A stretch of DNA of 64,000 nucleotides from Cellulomonas sp. Leaf334 (GCF_001424195.1 NZ_LMOO01000001.1:1275199-1339198), one strand, 5' to 3'. Shown: positions 47,387-58,240, counted from the stretch's first letter. Notes: a model not told the origin generated them from the letters alone. Program-made: numbers and translations.

Positions 47387-47433
47387 GCGCGTGGCCGCTG
47401 CGTATCCAGAGGCGTATCCGCTGGCGTATCCAT
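47383..47433 (-). CDS. Leaderless 16-residue leader ORF coupled to the ABC operon
   Basis: The minus strand reads ATG through 16 codons encoding [16 protein letters not shown], and its TGA overlaps the ATG of the ATPase gene. A TAGCCT -10 element ends exactly six bases before the ATG, so the transcript should start at or next to this ATG. The main gene has no ribosome site of its own. The ORF contains three 12-base repeats that give DTP-type units. Inferred role: ribosomes load on the leaderless ORF and re-initiate at the ATPase. A regulatory peptide or attenuator is possible. Confidence 0.5.
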   Translation of the reverse strand: MDTPADTPLDTQRPRA

Positions 47434-47439
47434 GACGGG

Positions 47440-47474
47440 AGGCTAGAAGTGCGATGTTTCGGACATTCGAGACA
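47440..47474 (-). promoter_or_regulatory. Promoter and palindromic operator of the BMP operon
   Basis: TAGCCT (47440-47445) is the -10 element. The -35 position carries no good hexamer but lies inside an inverted repeat at 47455-47474: TGTTTCG, GACATT, CGAGACA, symmetric at six of seven arm positions. A regulator bound there would either block or replace -35 recognition, so an activator is possible. Confidence 0.5.
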
Positions 47475-47522
47475 TAGGTAACGCTTGCGTGTCTGACCTG
47501 GGACGCCGCCTACGCTCACGCC

Positions 47523-48167
47523 ATGGCGACCACCCGCGTGCTCCTCGTGCACGGCGCAGCGACGACGGCAGGGGTGTGGGACCGGGTGCGGGGTCTCCTG
47601 CGCGACGACGGCCTCGACGTCGTCGCCCCCGACCGGGCAAGCGGCGGCGACCTCGGCGGCGAGCTCACGGCACTGGGAGGCGACACGGACGGCACGGTCG
47701 TCGTGGGCGTCTCCGGAGGCGCGACCCTCGGTCTCGCCCTCGCCTCGGACCGGGTGCTCGCGGGTGCCGTCCTGCACGAGCCGGCCGTCGGGTCCCTGGT
47801 CCCCGGCCTGCTCGACCATGTGGTCGCAGGGTTCACCTCAGGGGGCGTCCCCGGCTTCGGAGCCGCGCTCTACGGGCCCTCGTGGACGCCTGCGATGGCG
47901 CCCGCCGACCCGGACGCCGTCGCGCGCGACCTCGCGATGTTCCGCAGGTTCGAGCCGACCCCGCTGCACCCCGGGCAGGGTCGGGTGATCGTGACCGTCG
48001 GCGAGCTCTCCCCTCCGGCGCGGCACCGGGCGGCCTGGGCGCTGCACGACCTGCTCGGGGTGGAGGTGCGCGTGCTGCCCGGCGCCGGACACTTCGTCCA
48101 GCACGACGATCCCGAGGCGCTGGTCGCCGTGGTGCGGTCGGTCGTCCGGAGCGCTCAGCCCCGCTGA
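47523..48167 (+). CDS. Alpha/beta hydrolase
   Basis: A 214-residue cytosolic alpha/beta hydrolase without signal peptide. VLLVHGAATTAGVWDRV is the oxyanion region, the nucleophile is Ser in VVGVSGGAT (elbow G-V-S-G-G), and the His is in GAGHFVQHDDPEAL. The substrate is unknown. TACGCT lies six bases before the ATG, so the message is probably leaderless. It is divergent from the BMP operon, with the palindrome at 47455-47474 between them. Confidence 0.87.
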   Translation: MATTRVLLVHGAATTAGVWDRVRGLLRDDGLDVVAPDRASGGDLGGELTALGGDTDGTVVVGVSGGATLGLALASDRVLAGAVLHEPAVGSLVPGLLDHVVAGFTSGGVPGFGAALYGPSWTPAMAPADPDAVARDLAMFRRFEPTPLHPGQGRVIVTVGELSPPARHRAAWALHDLLGVEVRVLPGAGHFVQHDDPEALVAVVRSVVRSAQPR

Positions 48168-48180
48168 CCCGTGCCGCGCC

Positions 48181-48570
48181 TCAGACCCGTCGGGTGCGGA
48201 CGAACAGCACGACCCCGACGACGACCACGACCACGCCCACGAGCACGTACGGCCACGGGTTCGACTGCACGACACACGCGGACGCACCGGTCACCCCCTC
48301 GCTGCAGAACGTCCCCGGGCCTCGCCGGTTCAGCCACGCGAGCGCGAACGGGAGGGCGGCCAGGCCCGTGACGACGCCGAGCTGCGCGGGCTGCAGGCCC
48401 TGCCGCACGACGAGCAGACCGCCGACGAGCAGCAGCGCCAGCGCGACGAACAGCCCGCCCGGGATCCCGAGCCCGAAGCCTGCGCCGATGCCCGCACCGA
48501 GCAGCACCCACCCGAGGAACGCCGCGACGCCCGTGCCGGGACGCGAGACATGCACTTCCTCGGCCCACAT
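48181..48570 (-). CDS. Small integral membrane protein
   Basis: A 129-residue protein with four likely membrane segments: VAAFLGWVLLGAGIGAGFGLGI, LFVALALLLVGGLLVV, LGVVTGLAALPFALAWL and PYVLVGVVVVVVGVVLFV. A loop with two cysteines (GTFCSEGVTGASACVVQ) should face outside and could form a disulfide. It ends in a basic RTRRV. It is 14 bases downstream of mdh on the same strand. No known family recognised; the start is uncertain between ATG 48570 and a GTG about nine codons later. Confidence 0.65.
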   Translation of the reverse strand: MWAEEVHVSRPGTGVAAFLGWVLLGAGIGAGFGLGIPGGLFVALALLLVGGLLVVRQGLQPAQLGVVTGLAALPFALAWLNRRGPGTFCSEGVTGASACVVQSNPWPYVLVGVVVVVVGVVLFVRTRRV

Positions 48571-48583
48571 GGTGAGCAGCAGC

Positions 48584-50993
<2,410 letters not shown>

Positions 50994-51167
50994 CTGCGTG
51001 AGTCCGCCCCTCGGCGCTCCCCGTGACCGAATCCGCCGGGACTGGCATGCTGGCACCCGCCAGGGGCACGACGCCGACCCACCGCGTTCGCCACGACCGC
51101 ACCGCCGGACGTGGCACGCTCCGCGCGCACCGCCCTTCCACCGACGAATACTGACGACAGGATCGAC

Positions 51168-52238
51168 ATGTCACAGGACAACCCCGACAAGGCCGCAGGC
51201 TCCCCGGAGCCCGACGAGGCCACCGCCGGCACGCCCACACCCGAGGAGGCGACGGCAGCAGCAGACGCCGACGCCACCGCGCCCGCCGCCGCCGAGCCGG
51301 TCGCGGCGGAGCCGGTCGCCGCCGCGCCGGTCGCCGCCCCCGACGAGGACGAGGACGAGGACGTCGTCGTCGAGGAGCTCGACGCCTACGTCGTCCCCGC
51401 GGGCACGGTCGTCGTGACGGGCCCGAGCCTGGTCGCCCGCCTCGGCGCCGAGGCGTTCGGCACGTTCGCGCTCGTCCTCGTGGGCCTGGGCATCGCGCTG
51501 TACACCGGCCTGAGCCAGCTGAACGGCCTCGCGGTCGCGCTCGGCTTCGGCCTCGCGGTGCTCGCGGCGATCATCGCGGTCGGCCACGTCTCGGGCGGCC
51601 ACTTCAACCCGGCGGTGACGCTCGGTGCAGCGATCGGTGGCCGCACAGCCTGGAAGGACGTCCTTCCCTACTGGCTCGCGCAGCTGGTCGGCGGCATCCT
51701 CGCGGCCGCGATCCTGTTCATCACGATCCCGAGCACCCTGCCGAGCCTGATCGCGCAGGGCCAGGAGGGCGCCTCCGCGCGCACCTTCTTCACCAGCGTC
51801 GCCAACGGCTTCGGCGAGCACTCGCCGCTGGCCACCCTGTCGCAGGGCCAGGTCGAGTTCTCCCTGGTCACCGCTCTGCTGGTCGAGATCGTCGCCGCCG
51901 CGGTGTTCGTCGGCATCATCCTCGGCGCCACGGACCGCCGCTCCGCCAACGTGCAGGCACCGTTCGCCATCGGCCTGGCGCTCGCGGTGCTCATCCTCGT
52001 CGCCATGCCCGTCACCAACGCGTCGCTCAACCCGGCGCGCTCGTCGGCAGCGGCGATCTTCTCCGAGGGCTGGGCCCTCAGCCAGCTCTGGCTGTTCTGG
52101 GTCGCCCCGCTGGTCGGCGCGGCCCTGGCCGGGCTGATCTACCGCGCGTTCGCCGCGGAGCCGGCCGAGGACAACCTGCTCGAGGAGGACGACGCGTACG
52201 TCACGACGGACGACGTCCTCGTGGTCTCGGAGCGCTGA
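51168..52238 (+). CDS. MIP/aquaporin family channel with long acidic N-terminal extension
   Basis: A 356-residue channel. Residues about 85-335 hold six membrane segments with the two pore motifs [11 protein letters not shown] and [11 protein letters not shown] (both NPA intact), so it conducts water or small uncharged solutes. Residues 1-80 are an unusual low-complexity extension rich in Ala, Pro, Glu and Asp, with a DEDEDED-like run, predicted disordered and cytosolic. A C-terminal acidic tail is also present. ATG 51168 has only a weak GGAT ribosome site. Confidence 0.92.
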   Translation: MSQDNPDKAAGSPEPDEATAGTPTPEEATAAADADATAPAAAEPVAAEPVAAAPVAAPDEDEDEDVVVEELDAYVVPAGTVVVTGPSLVARLGAEAFGTFALVLVGLGIALYTGLSQLNGLAVALGFGLAVLAAIIAVGHVSGGHFNPAVTLGAAIGGRTAWKDVLPYWLAQLVGGILAAAILFITIPSTLPSLIAQGQEGASARTFFTSVANGFGEHSPLATLSQGQVEFSLVTALLVEIVAAAVFVGIILGATDRRSANVQAPFAIGLALAVLILVAMPVTNASLNPARSSAAAIFSEGWALSQLWLFWVAPLVGAALAGLIYRAFAAEPAEDNLLEEDDAYVTTDDVLVVSER

Positions 52239-52261
52239 CAGCGCGCCTGACCCCGCACGAC

Positions 52262-52296
52262 CGGACGCCCGGGACCTTCGCGGTCCCGGGCGTCCG
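52262..52296. terminator. Bidirectional terminator between aquaporin and DUF3017 genes
   Basis: A perfect 15-bp stem, CGGACGCCCGGGACC (52262-52276) with its complement at 52282-52296, and a 5-base TTCGC loop. It lies between convergent stops at 52238 and 52303. Confidence 0.85.
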
Positions 52297-52302
52297 TGCG
52301 TG

Positions 52303-52734
52303 TCAGCGAGGCAGGATCTGCGCGAGCACCGTCAGTCCCGCCCCCAGCAGGACGAGCACGGCGACGTCCAGCGCCCGGGCGCGCACGGTGATGGCGACGG
52401 GACCCGGTGACGGCAGCACGGCGCGCAGCACGGCGCACACGAGCACGACTCCCGCGAGGACGAACGCACCCGCGCGGGTGCCGACGACGAGCGCCACGAC
52501 CGTGGCGACGACGATGCCGGAGCTGGTCCACCACAGCGACACGTTGCGCGCGGCGTCGAGCGACGCCCGTGCGATGGCCCGCGGGTCCAGGGGAACCTGC
52601 TCGACGGGGATCGGGCCCGTGGACGGGGGCAGGTCGCGAGCCGGCCAGTCAGGCACAGGAGCCTCCTGACGGACAGGGTCGACGGTGTGCGGGTGAGCGC
52701 CAGTGGCGCGGCGTACCCCGGCTGCCCCGCTCAT
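52303..52734 (-). CDS. DUF3017 family membrane protein
   Basis: A 143-residue protein with a Pro-rich cytosolic N-terminal half (about 70 residues) and three membrane segments in the C-terminal half, including IVVATVVALVVG, AFVLAGVVLVCAVLRAVLP and VAVLVLLGAGLTVLAQI. This fits DUF3017, a family often next to purH in actinobacteria; here a flavoprotein gene on the other strand lies between them. ATG 52734 has an AAGGAG site, four bases away; ATG 52749 is an alternative. Confidence 0.8.
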   Translation of the reverse strand: MSGAAGVRRATGAHPHTVDPVRQEAPVPDWPARDLPPSTGPIPVEQVPLDPRAIARASLDAARNVSLWWTSSGIVVATVVALVVGTRAGAFVLAGVVLVCAVLRAVLPSPGPVAITVRARALDVAVLVLLGAGLTVLAQILPR

Positions 52735-52775
52735 GCGCTCCTTCACCATCTCGCTCGTGCCTCCCGACGGGAGAC

Positions 52776-52787
52776 TACCGTTGCGAG
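52776..52787 (+). promoter_or_regulatory. -10 element of the flavoprotein gene
   Basis: TACCGT (52776-52781) then six bases, then the GTG start at 52788, without a ribosome site: the leaderless pattern seen repeatedly in this window. The opposite strand of the same bases reads TAGTCT (52772-52777), a possible -10 for the divergent DUF3017 gene, so the two promoters overlap. Confidence 0.5.
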
Positions 52788-54050
52788 GTGACCGACCGGA
52801 CCCACGACGACCACCTGGACTTCCGACCACCCGGTGAGGTGCTCGTCGTCGGGGCCGGTCTGGCGGCCACGCAGACGGTCGCGGCGCTGCGTGAGCGGGG
52901 GTACGACGGACGGGTCGTGGTCCTCGGTGCCGAGGGGGTCGCCCCGTACGACCGCCCGCCGCTGTCGAAGCACCTCCTCGACCGGCCGCGTCCGACGTGG
53001 CTCGCCGACGAGCTCGGTGCCGACCTGCTGACCCTCGCGGACGAGGTCCACCTGAGCACCCCGGCACGGGCCCTCTCACTGTCCGGGGCCCGCCCGCAGG
53101 TGCTCACCGACGACGGCCCCGTGACCGCGGACACCCTCGTGGTGGCCAGCGGCGCGCACGCGGTCCGCCCACCGGGCTGGGAGGCGGCCCTGACCCTGCA
53201 CACGGCGGCCGACGCCGAACGGCTCCGCGAAGCGCTCGTGCCGGGCGCCCGGCTCGTCGTGATCGGCGCGGGGTGGATCGGCGCAGAGGTCGCGGGCGTC
53301 GCCGCCGCAGCCGGTGTCGAGGTCGTCGTGGTCGAGGCGAACGGGTGCCCGCTCGCGGCAGCGCTCGGCTCGACCGTCGGGGAGCTGACCGCACCCTGGT
53401 ACGCCGCGGCGGGCGTCCGGCTCCTGACCGGAGAGCACGTGGTCGAGGTCGGTACCAACGGGGTGGGCCTCGCGGACGGCAAGCTGCTCGCCGCCGACGT
53501 CGTGCTCGCGGCGGTGGGTGCGCGCCCGACGACCGACTGGCTGGCCGGTGCGCTGCCCCGGGAGCCCGACGGTTCGCTACGGGTCGACGAGCACCACCGG
53601 GTCGTCGGCGCGCCGCGCAGCGTCCGGGCGGTCGGCGACGTCGCGCTCCGTCGCTCCCCACGCCACGGGTGGGTTCCCGGCGGGCACTGGGACGGCGCGC
53701 TCCGCGGACCGGCCGGGCTCGTCGCGGACCTGCTGGGCAGCCCGGACGAGGGCACCGACGTGGCGCCGTACGTGTTCTCGACGCAGCTGGGCCACGAGCT
53801 CGCCCTGTTCGGCAGCCCGCACGTCGACGACGAGGTCGTCCTGCGCGGGGACCCGGCCGCCGCCGGGGAGGGCTGGGGTGCGCTGTGGTTCCGGCGGGGT
53901 TCCGACGAGGTGGGCGCGATCCTCACGGTCGACCGGCCGCGCGACGTCGGCGCCGCGCGGAGGCTGTTCACCGCGACGGGACTGCCCCGGCTCGACCGCA
54001 CGCTGGCGCTCGACCCGGGGCGGCCCCTGCGGGAGGCGTCCCTCGTGTAG
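52788..54050 (+). CDS. FAD-dependent ferredoxin-reductase-like oxidoreductase
   Basis: A 420-residue flavoprotein of the rubredoxin/ferredoxin reductase (AIF-like, Pyr_redox_2) family. The FAD fold is in VLVVGAGLAATQTVAALRERG, the conserved YDRPPLSKHLL follows, the NAD fold is LVVIGAGWIGAEVAGVAAAAGVEV with VVEA, and the second FAD motif is RAVGDVA. A C-terminal reductase domain ends the protein. It passes electrons from NAD(P)H to a ferredoxin or similar carrier, often for a P450 or oxygenase, but no such partner is encoded nearby. Confidence 0.9.
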   Translation: MTDRTHDDHLDFRPPGEVLVVGAGLAATQTVAALRERGYDGRVVVLGAEGVAPYDRPPLSKHLLDRPRPTWLADELGADLLTLADEVHLSTPARALSLSGARPQVLTDDGPVTADTLVVASGAHAVRPPGWEAALTLHTAADAERLREALVPGARLVVIGAGWIGAEVAGVAAAAGVEVVVVEANGCPLAAALGSTVGELTAPWYAAAGVRLLTGEHVVEVGTNGVGLADGKLLAADVVLAAVGARPTTDWLAGALPREPDGSLRVDEHHRVVGAPRSVRAVGDVALRRSPRHGWVPGGHWDGALRGPAGLVADLLGSPDEGTDVAPYVFSTQLGHELALFGSPHVDDEVVLRGDPAAAGEGWGALWFRRGSDEVGAILTVDRPRDVGAARRLFTATGLPRLDRTLALDPGRPLREASLV

Positions 54051-54053
54051 TGC

Positions 54054-55649
54054 TCAGTGCGCGAAGTGCCGGGTGCCCGTGAGGTACAGCGTCACCCCGG
54101 CGGCCTGCGCCGCGGCGACGACCTCCTCGTCCCGGACCGATCCGCCCGGCTGCACGATCGCGCGCACGCCGGCGTCGATGAGGACCTGCGCACCGTCGGC
54201 GAACGGGAAGAACGCGTCCGAGGCAGCCACGGCACCGCGGGCCCGCTCGGTGTCCCCCGCGTTGGCGCGCTCGACCGCGAGCCGGCACGAGTCGACGCGG
54301 TTGACCTGCCCCATCCCGACACCCACCGAGGCTCCGGCGTCGGCGAGCAGGATCGCGTTCGACTTCACGGCCCGCACGGCCCGCCACGCGAACGTGAGGT
54401 CGGCGAGCGTCGCGTCGTCGGCCGCGGCCCCGGCCGCCCGGGTCCAGCCCGACGGGTCGTCGCCGGCCGCGTCCACCTGGTCGAGCTCCTGCACGAGCAG
54501 GCCGCCGCTGACGGCACGGCGCTCGGTGCGCACGCCGTCCACGGGGGTCACCTGCAGGAGCCGGATGTTCTTCTTGCGCGCGAGGATCTCGATCGCCTCG
54601 GGCTCGAACCCGGGCGCCACGACGACCTCGGTGAACACGGGCGCGATCTGCTCCGCGGCGGCGGCCGTGAGGGTGCGGTTGGTCGCGATGACGCCGCCGA
54701 ACGCGGAGACCGGGTCGCACGCGTGCGCCTTCGCGTGGGCGTCGGCGACGTCGGTGCCCACCGCGATGCCGCACGGGTTGGCGTGCTTGATGATCGCGAC
54801 GGCGGGGTCGGCGTGGTCGTGCGCCGCACGCCACGCGGCGTCGGCGTCGACGTAGTTGTTGTAGCTCATCGCCTTGCCGTGCAGCTGCTGCGCTCCGGCC
54901 AGCCCGCGTCCCGCCGCGCCGTCGGGCGTCAGGTAGAGCGCCGCCTGCTGGTGCGGGTTCTCCCCGTAGCGCAGCACCTCCCCGCGCACCCAGGTGGTCC
55001 CCGTGAACGCCGGGAAGCCGGAGCCCGCAGCCTCCTCGTCCGGCGCGTAGTCGGCGGCGAACCAGCTGGCGACCGCGGCGTCGTACGCGGCGGTGTGCGC
55101 GAACGCGTCCGCCGCGAGCAGGCGACGCGCACCGATCGTGAACCCGCCTGCCTCGACGGCGGCCACGACCTCGGTGTACCGCGCGGGGTCGACGACGACC
55201 GCGACGCTCGGGTGGTTCTTCGCCGCCGCACGGACCATCGACGGACCGCCGATGTCGATCTGCTCCACGCACTCGTCCGGACCGGCACCGGACGCGACGG
55301 TCGCCGTGAACGGGTAGAGGTTGACGACGACCAGCTCGAACGGCGCGATGCCCAGCTCGTCCAGCTGCGCGAGGTGCTCCGGCAGGCGCGTGTCCGCGAG
55401 GACACCCGCGTGCACGCGCGGGTGCAGGGTCTTGACCCGGCCGTCGAGGCACTCGGGGAAGCCGGTGAGCTCCTCGACGCGCGTGACCGGGACGCCGGTG
55501 GCGGCGATCGTCGCGGCGGTCGAGCCGGTGGAGACGATCTCGACACCGGCCGCGTGCAGGGAGGTCGCCAGCTCGGTCAGTCCGGTCTTGTCGTAGACGC
55601 TGACGAGGGCGCGACGGACGGGTCGCTGGTTCTTCTCAGGGGAGGACAT
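54054..55649 (-). CDS. purH: AICAR transformylase / IMP cyclohydrolase
   Basis: A 531-residue bifunctional enzyme making IMP, the last two steps of purine synthesis; it consumes 10-formyl-THF and its substrate is ZMP. Residues 1-200 are the cyclohydrolase (MGS-like) domain with [36 protein letters not shown] and NLYPF. The rest is the transformylase domain with [32 protein letters not shown] and the KHANPCG catalytic Lys-His. It is preceded by a ZTP riboswitch, so its substrate analogue controls its own enzyme. Confidence 0.98.
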   Translation of the reverse strand: MSSPEKNQRPVRRALVSVYDKTGLTELATSLHAAGVEIVSTGSTAATIAATGVPVTRVEELTGFPECLDGRVKTLHPRVHAGVLADTRLPEHLAQLDELGIAPFELVVVNLYPFTATVASGAGPDECVEQIDIGGPSMVRAAAKNHPSVAVVVDPARYTEVVAAVEAGGFTIGARRLLAADAFAHTAAYDAAVASWFAADYAPDEEAAGSGFPAFTGTTWVRGEVLRYGENPHQQAALYLTPDGAAGRGLAGAQQLHGKAMSYNNYVDADAAWRAAHDHADPAVAIIKHANPCGIAVGTDVADAHAKAHACDPVSAFGGVIATNRTLTAAAAEQIAPVFTEVVVAPGFEPEAIEILARKKNIRLLQVTPVDGVRTERRAVSGGLLVQELDQVDAAGDDPSGWTRAAGAAADDATLADLTFAWRAVRAVKSNAILLADAGASVGVGMGQVNRVDSCRLAVERANAGDTERARGAVAASDAFFPFADGAQVLIDAGVRAIVQPGGSVRDEEVVAAAQAAGVTLYLTGTRHFAH

Positions 55650-55687
55650 GCGCGGCGGCTCCTGATGCAGGGTCGGCTAGGGCGGAC

Positions 55688-55772
55688 CCATGCACCCAGG
55701 CGGGCGGTGCGAGGCGGGGCACTGCGGCCGCTCCCCGGTGGTTGCACCCACCTGCGCCAGTCACGACCGGGG
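55688..55772 (-). promoter_or_regulatory. ZTP riboswitch (pfl motif) upstream of purH
   Basis: On the minus strand: GGTCGTGACTGGCGCAGG, then GGTGCAACCACCGGGGAGCG, a variable loop, and GCCCGCCTGGGTGCA, ending about 40 bases before the purH ATG. All pfl elements are present (CUGGC, hairpin closed by GGUGG/CCACC types, CCGGGGAGCG, CGCCUGGG). A TAGACT -10 element lies at 55776-55781, just before the RNA begins. The core is near-identical to that upstream of glyA, while the variable loop differs. Confidence 0.94.
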
Positions 55773-55793
55773 TCGAGTCTAGCCGAACGGGGC

Positions 55794-55825
55794 TTGACCC
55801 TGACGCAGCGTCACACCTGCACGCT
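55794..55825 (+). promoter_or_regulatory. MerR-type promoter with operator in a long spacer
   Basis: -35 TTGACC (55794-55799) and -10-like CACGCT (55820-55825) are 20 bases apart, longer than normal. The spacer holds a perfect dyad, TGACGC-A-GCGTCA (55801-55813). MerR activators work on 19-20 bp spacers with such dyads, so this is the likely target of the MerR-type protein encoded at 56661. Confidence 0.65.
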
Positions 55826-55853
55826 GGATCGCACGACGCAGAACGGAGGCACC

Positions 55854-56645
55854 ATGATCGACACGACCTCGGCCCCGCCCTGGAGCGGCATGGTGCCGGT
55901 CGACGACACTGCTCTGGCCGTCACCGACTCGGGTGGCTCCGGCACGCCGGTGGTCTACCTCAACGGCCAGTTCGCGACCCAGGGCTACTGGCGGCGGGTC
56001 GTCGCCGAGCTCGGGCGGGACTGGCGGCACATCACGTTCGACGAGCGAGCCCGTGGGCGCAGGTCCGGACGTTCGGCGGACTACTCGTTCGAGGCCGCCG
56101 TCCGCGACGTCGACGCCGTCCTCGACGCGCGAGGCGTCGACCGGGCGCTGGTGGTGGGGTGGTCGTACGGCGCCTTCGTCGCCGCACACTGGGCGAGCCG
56201 CCACCCCGACCGGACGATCGGCGCCGTGCTGGTCGACGGAGCCCAGCCGCACGACTGGCTCACGGACGAGATGGAGCAGGGGATCCGCACGGCCTTCCGT
56301 CGACTCCAGTGGCTGATGGTGCCCCTCCGCGTGACGGGACTCACGCCGCGCATGACCGCCCGGGAGATGGCGGAGTGCAACATCGACGTCGGCAGGCTCG
56401 CGCGTGAACGGGAGCTCGGCCCGGTGATGGACAGGATCACGGTCCCGACCCGATACGTCCTCGCCTCCGGGACGTCGTTCGGCAGCACGGGGGACGGGCA
56501 GGAGAGAATCCGCGCCAGCGTGCCCGCGGTGGCCGAGCGCAACCCGCACATCACCCTGCACGCCAAGGTGGCGAGCACGCACGGCGCGATCCTGCGCAAG
56601 GACTTCCGGTCGATCGCCGAGGCGGTCCGCGGCGTCGCCACCTGA
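55854..56645 (+). CDS. Alpha/beta hydrolase controlled by a MerR-type promoter
   Basis: A 263-residue alpha/beta hydrolase. VVYLNGQFATQGYWRRVVAEL is the oxyanion region (Asn in place of the usual HG-type His), HITFDERARGRRSG is the conserved strand after it, Ser in VVGWSYGAF is the nucleophile, and the His is in STHGAILRKDF. The substrate is unknown; hydrolases under MerR control often destroy a toxic small molecule sensed by the regulator. The ATG at 55854 has a GGAGG ribosome site. Forms one unit with the MerR gene 15 bases downstream. Confidence 0.88.
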   Translation: MIDTTSAPPWSGMVPVDDTALAVTDSGGSGTPVVYLNGQFATQGYWRRVVAELGRDWRHITFDERARGRRSGRSADYSFEAAVRDVDAVLDARGVDRALVVGWSYGAFVAAHWASRHPDRTIGAVLVDGAQPHDWLTDEMEQGIRTAFRRLQWLMVPLRVTGLTPRMTAREMAECNIDVGRLARERELGPVMDRITVPTRYVLASGTSFGSTGDGQERIRASVPAVAERNPHITLHAKVASTHGAILRKDFRSIAEAVRGVAT

Positions 56646-56660
56646 GGCAGGCTGAGGCCC

Positions 56661-57452
56661 ATGCTCACGATCGGCCAGCTGGCCTCCTACGCCGGGGTGA
56701 CGGTGCGGACGGTCCGGCACTATCACCAGATCGGCCTGCTCGCCGAGCCCGGTCGCGACCACTCCGGCTACCGCAGCTACGACGCGGCCGCCGTCGTGCG
56801 GCTGGTCCGGATCCGCGTGCTGGCGGATGCGGGCGTGCCCCTCGCTCGGGTGCAGGAGCTCCTCGTCGCCGACCCCGACGAGTTCGCCCGAGCGGTCGAG
56901 GAGATCGACAAGGCCCTGAGCGCCGACATCCGTCGCCTCCAGAGCAACCGCGAGCGGATCTCCCGGCTCGCTGCCGGGGATCACCTGGCTCTCCCCCAGA
57001 CAGTCGTGGACTACCTGGACCGGCTGCGGGGGCTCGGCGTCGGCGAGACGTACATCGAGCTCGAGCGGGACGCGTGGATCATGCTCGCCCCGCAGATTCC
57101 GCTCGACATCGAGTCCGTGATCGCCGCGAAGAACCGGCAGCTGGACGAGGACCCGGACCTGACCCGCCTCTACCGCCTCCTCAGCTCCGTGTCCGAGTGG
57201 TCGGCCGACGATCCGCGGGTCGTCGAGCTCGCCGACATCATCGAGAGCCTCCGTGTCCGCGCTGTGCAGAGCGGTGCGGTGGAGATCGGTGACGCCGATG
57301 CGTCGGACCCTTTCGCGGTCCTGCTGGACGCAGCCATGGCCGAGTCCACGCCGGTCGCCCGACGGCTGCTGGCGATCCTCGAGCAGCGCGGGTGGCGCGG
57401 CTGGACGCAGCTCGAACGTGTCCCCGAGGACCGGATTCCCCGCGGTCCCTGA
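56661..57452 (+). CDS. MerR family transcriptional regulator
   Basis: A 263-residue regulator. Residues 1-70 are the MerR winged helix (TIGQLASYAGVTVRTVRHYH, GYRSYDAAAVVRLVRIRVLADAGVPL). A dimerisation helix follows (about 75-115). The C-terminal 140 residues are a helical effector domain without the cysteines of metal-sensing MerR proteins or a TipAS-like signature I recognise, so an organic ligand is more likely than a metal. It probably activates the long-spacer promoter in front of the hydrolase gene and its own gene. Confidence 0.92.
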   Translation: MLTIGQLASYAGVTVRTVRHYHQIGLLAEPGRDHSGYRSYDAAAVVRLVRIRVLADAGVPLARVQELLVADPDEFARAVEEIDKALSADIRRLQSNRERISRLAAGDHLALPQTVVDYLDRLRGLGVGETYIELERDAWIMLAPQIPLDIESVIAAKNRQLDEDPDLTRLYRLLSSVSEWSADDPRVVELADIIESLRVRAVQSGAVEIGDADASDPFAVLLDAAMAESTPVARRLLAILEQRGWRGWTQLERVPEDRIPRGP

Positions 57453-57510
57453 GACCCCACCGCGTGCCCCGCACCCGACGACACGGCGCCCGGCCCGGCG
57501 GCGCGAGCGC

Positions 57511-58164
57511 TCAGGAGCGTCCGACGATCGCGTGCCGGCCCTCGACCCGCAGCCCGTCACGGGCGACGCGACCGACCCACTCCACGAGCAACGGCTGCTC
57601 GACGGCCTTGATCCGCTCGTGCAGGGTCGCCTCGTCGTCGTCGGGCTCCACCGCGACCGTCGCCTGCGCGAGGATCGGCCCCGTGTCGACGCCCTCGTCG
57701 ACCACCATGACGGTGCAGCCGGTGACCTTGACCCCGTACGCGAGCGCGTCCCGCACCCCGTGCGCACCGGGGAACGACGGCAGGAGCGCAGGGTGGGTGT
57801 TGACGATCCGTCCACCGAAGCGCCCGAGGAACGTGTCCCCGAACAGCTTCATGAACCCGGCCAGGACGATCAGGTCGGGCGAGAACACGGCGACCGTCTC
57901 CGCGACGGCGGCGTCCCAGGACGCGCGGTCGTCGAAGTCCTTGATCGACACGACCGCCGTCGGGATGCCCGCCTCGCGCGCGATCTCCAGCGCCCGGATG
58001 TTGCCACGGTCCGCGACCACCGCCACCACGCGCGCACCGTAGGCGGGGTCGTCGTGGGCGGCCAGCAGCGCCGCCAGGTTCGAGCCGGTACCGGAGACCA
58101 TGACCACCAGCCGACCGGTCCCGCGGGTGGCCGGGGCGGGGCGCTGAGGCGTCTCGTGCGTCAC
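57511..58164 (-). CDS. purN: Phosphoribosylglycinamide formyltransferase
   Basis: A 217-residue GAR transformylase using 10-formyl-THF in the third step of purine synthesis. LVVMVSGTGSNLAALLAA is the phosphate-binding N-terminus. The catalytic Asn and His are in IVNTHPALLPSFPGAHGV and the Asp in DEGVDTGPIL. GTG start, six bases after a TAGGGT -10 element, so probably leaderless; unlike purH it has no riboswitch. In relatives purN and purH are usually adjacent; here the hydrolase-MerR pair lies between them. Confidence 0.97.
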   Translation of the reverse strand: MTHETPQRPAPATRGTGRLVVMVSGTGSNLAALLAAHDDPAYGARVVAVVADRGNIRALEIAREAGIPTAVVSIKDFDDRASWDAAVAETVAVFSPDLIVLAGFMKLFGDTFLGRFGGRIVNTHPALLPSFPGAHGVRDALAYGVKVTGCTVMVVDEGVDTGPILAQATVAVEPDDDEATLHERIKAVEQPLLVEWVGRVARDGLRVEGRHAIVGRS

Positions 58165-58240
58165 GCGCCGACCCTACCGGCGGACGGCTCGCGACGGACG
58201 GACCGTCCGGCGCCGGGCATCCGTGGGCGAGAATGCACGC

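Noticed and set aside
56661..57452. MerR protein as a metal sensor
   Set aside because: The C-terminal domain lacks the cysteine pairs of metal-sensing MerR proteins, and no metal transporter is nearby.
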